A DNA stretch of 26,307 nucleotides from JAFDVL01 sp043736395 (GTDB taxonomy: Bacteria > Acidobacteriota > Blastocatellia > RBC074). The stretch is from positions 1 to 26,307 of the forward strand of contig JAYTCQ010000066.1 of assembly GCA_043736395.1 (NCBI GenBank), read 5' to 3'. Positions within the stretch are counted from its first letter, which is position 1; every line of letters starts with the position of its first letter. The notes beneath the pieces are model-generated. The model was not told where the DNA came from and ran no database searches. It saw nothing but the letters and a program-made list of their open reading frames with translations. Made by a program: the position numbers and the translations under genes. Positions 22,500 to 26,307 of the stretch are shown piece after piece.

Positions 22500-23841
22500 C
22501 ACTCATCAGATGCACAATCATTAGCGCGATGGCTCCGAGCGTGATGCCAAAAATTGCCGGAGGCAAGTTGTAATAGCCTTTTCCTTCACTAAAATAATGA
22601 ACCGCAAATGTCACGCTCACTGAAACGAACATCGCCGCCAGAGCTGCATTTGCTTTCACTTTTTTTGAATATAGTCCCACGACTAACGGCAACATCAACG
22701 CCGCCGTCAGTAAAGTATAGAATATCGTCAGAGCCGAATACACAGTTTCGAGGACGACGGCTAACAACGCCGCCAACGCACCGCAAACAATGGCACTCCA
22801 TCGTGCGACGCGTACCAGCTGATCGCCCGTCGCCGCAGGGTTGATATAACCTTTGTATAAATCTTTACTCAGCGAAGTCGTCAGCACGAATAATAACGCA
22901 TCTGCGGCGCTGAGTTCAGCCGCGAACACGGCAGCCATCAGCAGCGCTCCCAGCGCGAAGGGCAGGGAATTCGTCAGCAACATCGGCAACGCAGTTTCTG
23001 TTTTTTCCAGCCCCGGAAATTGGACGCGGGCGATTAATCCAATCACGGCGGGAACGGCGGCAAATATCAGCAAACCTACGCCGTTAATCGCCGCTCCGAT
23101 CTTGACGGTTTTTTCATCTTTTGCACCGAAAAGCTTTTGTAAAATCCCCGGCGAAATAATAAATGCCGGGCCAAGTGTTGCGAGATATTTTAATTCGTTG
23201 CCCGCGAATTGCGGCGTTCCGAAGTCCAACGCTCCCGGCTTGACCTGATTCAGTAAAAAGAAAAGCGCGATGGCGAAGCCTGATAATTTCACGGCAAGCT
23301 GCAAGATATTTACGCGTACGGTGGAATGCAATCCGCCCAGCGCGAAATAGGTTGTTGCAACAAAAGCAGCCAACCAATACCCCACAATTTTCGGAATGCC
23401 GCAGACCGTGAATAATACTGCCGCCCCGATAAATTGTCCTGATAAGACAATTTGCGATCCGATCCAGAGCAAAACCGCTGTGACATTGCGCACGCGCGCG
23501 TCGTAGCGGAATTCTAAATAATCGCCAATCGTATACAGATTTTGTTCCTTCGCGACACGCCAGATTTTCGGGCCAACCGTGAAGGCAAGTACCAGCGATC
23601 CGATCCCCGCCGAACCAACCCACCACCACGCCGTCAATCCATCGCGGTAACCAATCCCCGTCGCCCCAATCGTCGAACCCGCACCAATATTGGCTGCCAG
23701 CAACGTCGTAGCGATATAGCCCGCGCCCAGCCCGCGCCCGGCGACAAAAAAATTACTGGAACCACTTGTTTTGCGCGAAGCATAAATGCCAACGCCAACC
23801 ATGATGAGGGCGTAGATGATGAGTATTGATAGATAGGTCAT
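22480..23841 (-). CDS. Sodium:solute symporter family protein
   Basis: A 453-residue integral membrane protein with about 12-13 transmembrane helices and features of the SSS (LeuT-fold) family. The N-terminus has YASRKTSGSSNFFVAGRGLG, then AANIGAGSTIGATGIGYRDG, as in the sodium-binding first helices. IGDYLEFRYDARVRNVTA and ALLMAAVFAAELSAADALLF follow, then LSKDLYKGYINP (the conserved SSS signature region). The substrate cannot be told from sequence; sugars, amino acids, nucleobases and anions are all known. The gene lies between DUF4139 and CocE hydrolase genes on the same strand, so it might import hydrolase products. No Shine-Dalgarno sequence is obvious. Confidence 0.92.
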   Translation of the reverse strand: MTYLSILIIYALIMVGVGIYASRKTSGSSNFFVAGRGLGAGYIATTLLAANIGAGSTIGATGIGYRDGLTAWWWVGSAGIGSLVLAFTVGPKIWRVAKEQNLYTIGDYLEFRYDARVRNVTAVLLWIGSQIVLSGQFIGAAVLFTVCGIPKIVGYWLAAFVATTYFALGGLHSTVRVNILQLAVKLSGFAIALFFLLNQVKPGALDFGTPQFAGNELKYLATLGPAFIISPGILQKLFGAKDEKTVKIGAAINGVGLLIFAAVPAVIGLIARVQFPGLEKTETALPMLLTNSLPFALGALLMAAVFAAELSAADALLFVLTTSLSKDLYKGYINPAATGDQLVRVARWSAIVCGALAALLAVVLETVYSALTIFYTLLTAALMLPLVVGLYSKKVKANAALAAMFVSVSVTFAVHYFSEGKGYYNLPPAIFGITLGAIALMIVHLMSVKKSVS

Positions 23842-23940
23842 AGGGGCAAATTAGTTAGTGACGCCTGAGCGAATAAAAATCCTTTATGCGCGCTTCTAAT
23901 GTCTCCGCGCTGGCAAACGACCGTGGCGAGCGAGTATTTG

Positions 23941-24010
23941 CATGTAGTCCCGGCTTCAGCCGGAATGTCGTAATGATGGGAGTCCTTCCGCCTGAAGGCG
24001 GGACTACATG
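23941..24010. repeat. Paired GTAG palindromes between DUF4139 and symporter genes
   Basis: Arms 23941-23965 and 23986-24010 are 25-base inverted copies starting CATGTAGTCCCG. Each arm is itself a perfect hairpin: CCGGC-TTCA-GCCGG in the left arm and CCGCC-TGAA-GGCGG in the right. The arms differ by paired changes that keep both hairpins intact. This is a BIME-like layout with a GTAG head. Confidence 0.85.
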
Positions 24011-24056
24011 CGCGAGCGGCGTTGCACGCGCTCCAGTCGCTCCGCATTTAATAAGT

Positions 24057-26198
24057 TCACAGCTTCCGATCAAATTTAAATTCCTTCACCGCTTTTTCTA
24101 ATTCCAATTCCAACCGCGCCTGTTCTCGCTCCGCTTCTTTTTTTTCTTTCGTAATTTGTTCGAGGCGCGTTTCTTGTGTATTGGCTTTGGCGATGTAGCG
24201 AGCAATTAATTGTCTGGCTCCGATTGTGCTTTTTAATTTCTCAATATTTTCGCGCAGTCGTTTTTGATCTTCGCTGATTTCCTGCGCTTCACGGTTCAGC
24301 GACAATATTTGAAGTCCGGCGGTTTTGCTGCGAAATTTCAGTTCAATAATTTTTTCGAGTTCGGTCTGAATGCCTCCATCAATGTAATTCTGTGCGACAA
24401 ACAAATCAATCTCCTTCGAGGTCAGCGTAGAAATTTGGTAGCTGTCCATCAACGCGCGATTTTCCGTAACAGATAATTCCGTACTCGCGTGCGGAGCTAA
24501 ATTGATTCGAAAACGATAGATGTCATCCGTCTTAATTTCTGGCTTGGTAGTCTCACTGGAAAGTGCCCATTCGGCGCGAATCGGATGTTCGATGAAGACG
24601 ATGCGCAGGTGGTCTGTTTGATTTTTGATCGTATAAATTTTCTTTTCGGTTTGGTAATAATGCGCCTGAAAAACTCCATTCACGGCACGTACTATGAATA
24701 TATTTTTTCGATCAATTTTTTTATGAACTTCGTTTGCCCGCGTACTGACGAGCGTAGCCAAATCAACGGCAAATGTGATGACCTGTTCTTCGCCGGGTTT
24801 GAGCCGATCAATCGTCGCTTCGCCCGCGTACGCGTCACCTTCCAGCACAGTCATCGCGCCGCTTTCAAACGTGAGCGACGAAGTATTTTTCAGTAACATT
24901 CCGCTCATCGGACGAGTTTCATTTTCTGCTTCATTGAAAACCGAAACGCGTTCGCCCTGCATTTTCGTTTGCAGGATTGGAATCAATGCTGAGCGATCCC
25001 GCTTCACAGTGACGGGCAGTGCGACGCGATATTCGAATAAATCTCCGATTTCATTTCCCGAAGCAGCAGTGACGATACCCGCGTCTTCATTGGCGATGGC
25101 ATCGCTTAAAGAGGTTCTTGGACCACTCCTTGTTAGTATTTCATGGCCACCTGAACCTGCGCTTCCTGATCCACCACCACTCCCCATTCCTCCACCTTTA
25201 TTTCCACCACGACCCATACCCATACCTTCACCTGAGCCACCACGCAATTCATCCGCCGTCACGATTTGTGGATCAAGACTTAAATCTTTATGAATCGCTT
25301 TCACTTCGCGATGCCGATAGAGCGGTTGTTGCAATGGCTGAATAAAAGAATTTGGCGAACCTGAAACCATGGATAATTGCACGTCCGTCCAATCTTCATC
25401 GCTGACATTGTCTGCGATTGCCCAGCCTTGAAAAAATGGTTTCCCTTCGGCGTCGAGGACTACGCGGTAGCTGGTTTTCCAGATCGGGGCGGCGATGGTG
25501 TAACTGACAATCATCTCGCGTGCGCCTTCGCCGTCCGAAGTGATCGTGATCGTTTTGGAATCGCGCCGCCGCGCCGAAGCCGTAGCATTCGCAAATTCCG
25601 TGAGGTCATGATTGGTTCCTTCTTCGAGCAATTTTATCGAACGCACTTCGCTGAGATCGAAGCTCTGCAATTCGCCGGATTCAGATTTGATGACTAAGGT
25701 TTGGACGAAGTTTTGCGGCTTGGAATCTTCAACCGGAGTGCGTTTTTCTTCGACTGTGATGAGCGCGCCGGAAGCTGCACGGTTATTCGCCGTCACCGCA
25801 ATTTTCGCGCCTTGCAATTGCTTCAATACGCCCAACATTCCACCGATTTCTTTGCCGTCGGAAGCGGCTTCAATATTGAATGGAATTTCGCTCAGCCTGG
25901 CTGAAGGCGGAGCCGAGGAATTATAGCTGACGGCTCCGATGCGACCTTTGCCGAGGTCTAAAACAATCAACGATTTTAGTACGTCATCCACCTGCGATTG
26001 CTTGAAGGACAAATTGATTTCAGCATTCCCCGTGATCGTCCCGCGCCGTTCAAGATACGCGATTCCGTTGGAGTAAAGAATCACGCGGGAGATCGGGAGT
26101 TCGGATTGGGGATTGGGGATTGCGGAGTTGTTGCGCGATTGCGCATTGATTGAAATGAAGAGGAGAAAACACAGAGCAACAGACGATAAAAAATTCAT
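24057..26198 (-). CDS. Secreted DUF4140/DUF4139-type protein with Gly-rich insert
   Basis: The 713-residue protein starts with a signal peptide (MNFLSSVALCFLLFISINAQ). A short low-complexity linker (SAIPNPQSELP) encoded by a dispersed repeat follows. It then shows the DUF4140/DUF4139 pattern: RVILYSNGIAYLERRGTITG near the N-terminus and ISYTIAAPIWKTSYRVVLD-type core with SDEDWTDVQLSMVSGSPNSF (about 230-285). A Gly/Met-rich insert occupies about residues 320-351. The FEYRVALPVTVKRDRSALIP part and a C-terminal charged coiled coil (about 620-705, EEISEDQKRLRENIEKLKST type) complete it. Family function is unknown; proteins with this pair of domains are mucoidy-inhibitor A-like. AGGA lies upstream of the ATG. 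Confidence 0.87.
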   Translation of the reverse strand: MNFLSSVALCFLLFISINAQSRNNSAIPNPQSELPISRVILYSNGIAYLERRGTITGNAEINLSFKQSQVDDVLKSLIVLDLGKGRIGAVSYNSSAPPSARLSEIPFNIEAASDGKEIGGMLGVLKQLQGAKIAVTANNRAASGALITVEEKRTPVEDSKPQNFVQTLVIKSESGELQSFDLSEVRSIKLLEEGTNHDLTEFANATASARRRDSKTITITSDGEGAREMIVSYTIAAPIWKTSYRVVLDAEGKPFFQGWAIADNVSDEDWTDVQLSMVSGSPNSFIQPLQQPLYRHREVKAIHKDLSLDPQIVTADELRGGSGEGMGMGRGGNKGGGMGSGGGSGSAGSGGHEILTRSGPRTSLSDAIANEDAGIVTAASGNEIGDLFEYRVALPVTVKRDRSALIPILQTKMQGERVSVFNEAENETRPMSGMLLKNTSSLTFESGAMTVLEGDAYAGEATIDRLKPGEEQVITFAVDLATLVSTRANEVHKKIDRKNIFIVRAVNGVFQAHYYQTEKKIYTIKNQTDHLRIVFIEHPIRAEWALSSETTKPEIKTDDIYRFRINLAPHASTELSVTENRALMDSYQISTLTSKEIDLFVAQNYIDGGIQTELEKIIELKFRSKTAGLQILSLNREAQEISEDQKRLRENIEKLKSTIGARQLIARYIAKANTQETRLEQITKEKKEAEREQARLELELEKAVKEFKFDRKL
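26099..26126. repeat. GGATTGGG-unit repeat inside DUF4139 gene
   Basis: Direct seven-base units (GGATTGG, GGATTGG, GGATTGC) form a short run within codons 25-34, just after the signal peptide. It is the same family as the run at 7771-7802, and on the coding strand it reads AIPNPQSE. Confidence 0.55.
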
Positions 26199-26277
26199 AA
26201 AAATTATCCTGGACGAAGAAAATTATTCAGCCGTGAATACGGTTGTTTTGGAGGTTTGGGATTGTTCGACGAGCCGT

Positions 26278-26307
26278 GTCAGTAGCCCGCGCGTGAGCAA
26301 GGGCTGC
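26278..26307. repeat. GTAG-palindrome repeat, cut by window end
   Basis: GTCAGTAG is followed by the palindrome GCCCGCGCGTGAGCAAGGGC and then CTGC at the window edge. The GTCAGTA head is shared with the repeat at 8392. The second arm, if any, lies outside the window. Confidence 0.55.

Noticed and set aside
1..26307. CRISPR array or prophage
   Set aside because: Repeats are palindromic, unequally spaced and not separated by uniform spacers; no cas, integrase, capsid or terminase genes are seen.

Overview
The window looks like a chromosomal stretch of a moderate-GC Gram-negative-type bacterium. The gene set (paired DUF3108 domains, a DUF4139 protein, a CocE-type secreted hydrolase, a winged-helix/FeoA fusion, many secreted proteins) and the abundance of palindromic intergenic repeats suggest an Acidobacteriota-like organism, perhaps Blastocatellia. 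That placement is inference from gene style, not a database match.

Layout. 1-96 is the tail of an unidentified membrane protein. 151-298 is a palindromic repeat. A secreted tandem alpha/beta hydrolase (minus) diverges from a secreted TPR protein (plus). From 3.6 to 13 kb lies a pyrimidine-synthesis locus split into two divergent arms. The leftward arm is DUF1499 - pyrR - pyrB - five small accessory genes - pyrC. The rightward arm is pyrK - broken hicA - hicB - pyrD - M23 peptidase - pyrF - DUF3108x2. Together they encode aspartate carbamoyltransferase, dihydroorotase, both subunits of an NAD-linked class 1B dihydroorotate dehydrogenase, OMP decarboxylase and the PyrR regulator; carA, carB and pyrE are not in the window. 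A TTG-started methyltransferase follows, then a ferrous-iron module (feoB with a Fur-like operator over its promoter, then a winged-helix/FeoA protein). The right end is mainly leftward: a secreted beta-rich protein, a possibly damaged small gene (plus), a CocE/NonD hydrolase, a sodium:solute symporter and a DUF4139 protein.

Most noteworthy points. (1) Five tightly packed small genes, headed by a papain/C39-like cysteine peptidase with an intact Q/C/H/D set and followed by an immunity-like protein, sit between pyrB and pyrC. (2) hicA inside the pyr operon carries an amber codon at the usual Trp position and Asp in place of the catalytic His, while hicB is intact. (3) At least ten repeat elements, mostly paired palindromes, punctuate the operons. 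Several span a stop-to-start gap almost exactly, and the downstream genes lack a visible Shine-Dalgarno sequence, so the folded hairpin would bring one gene's stop next to the following gene's start. (4) Repeat arms have entered coding sequence: one encodes the hydrophobic core of a signal peptide, and others supply stop codons or C-termini.
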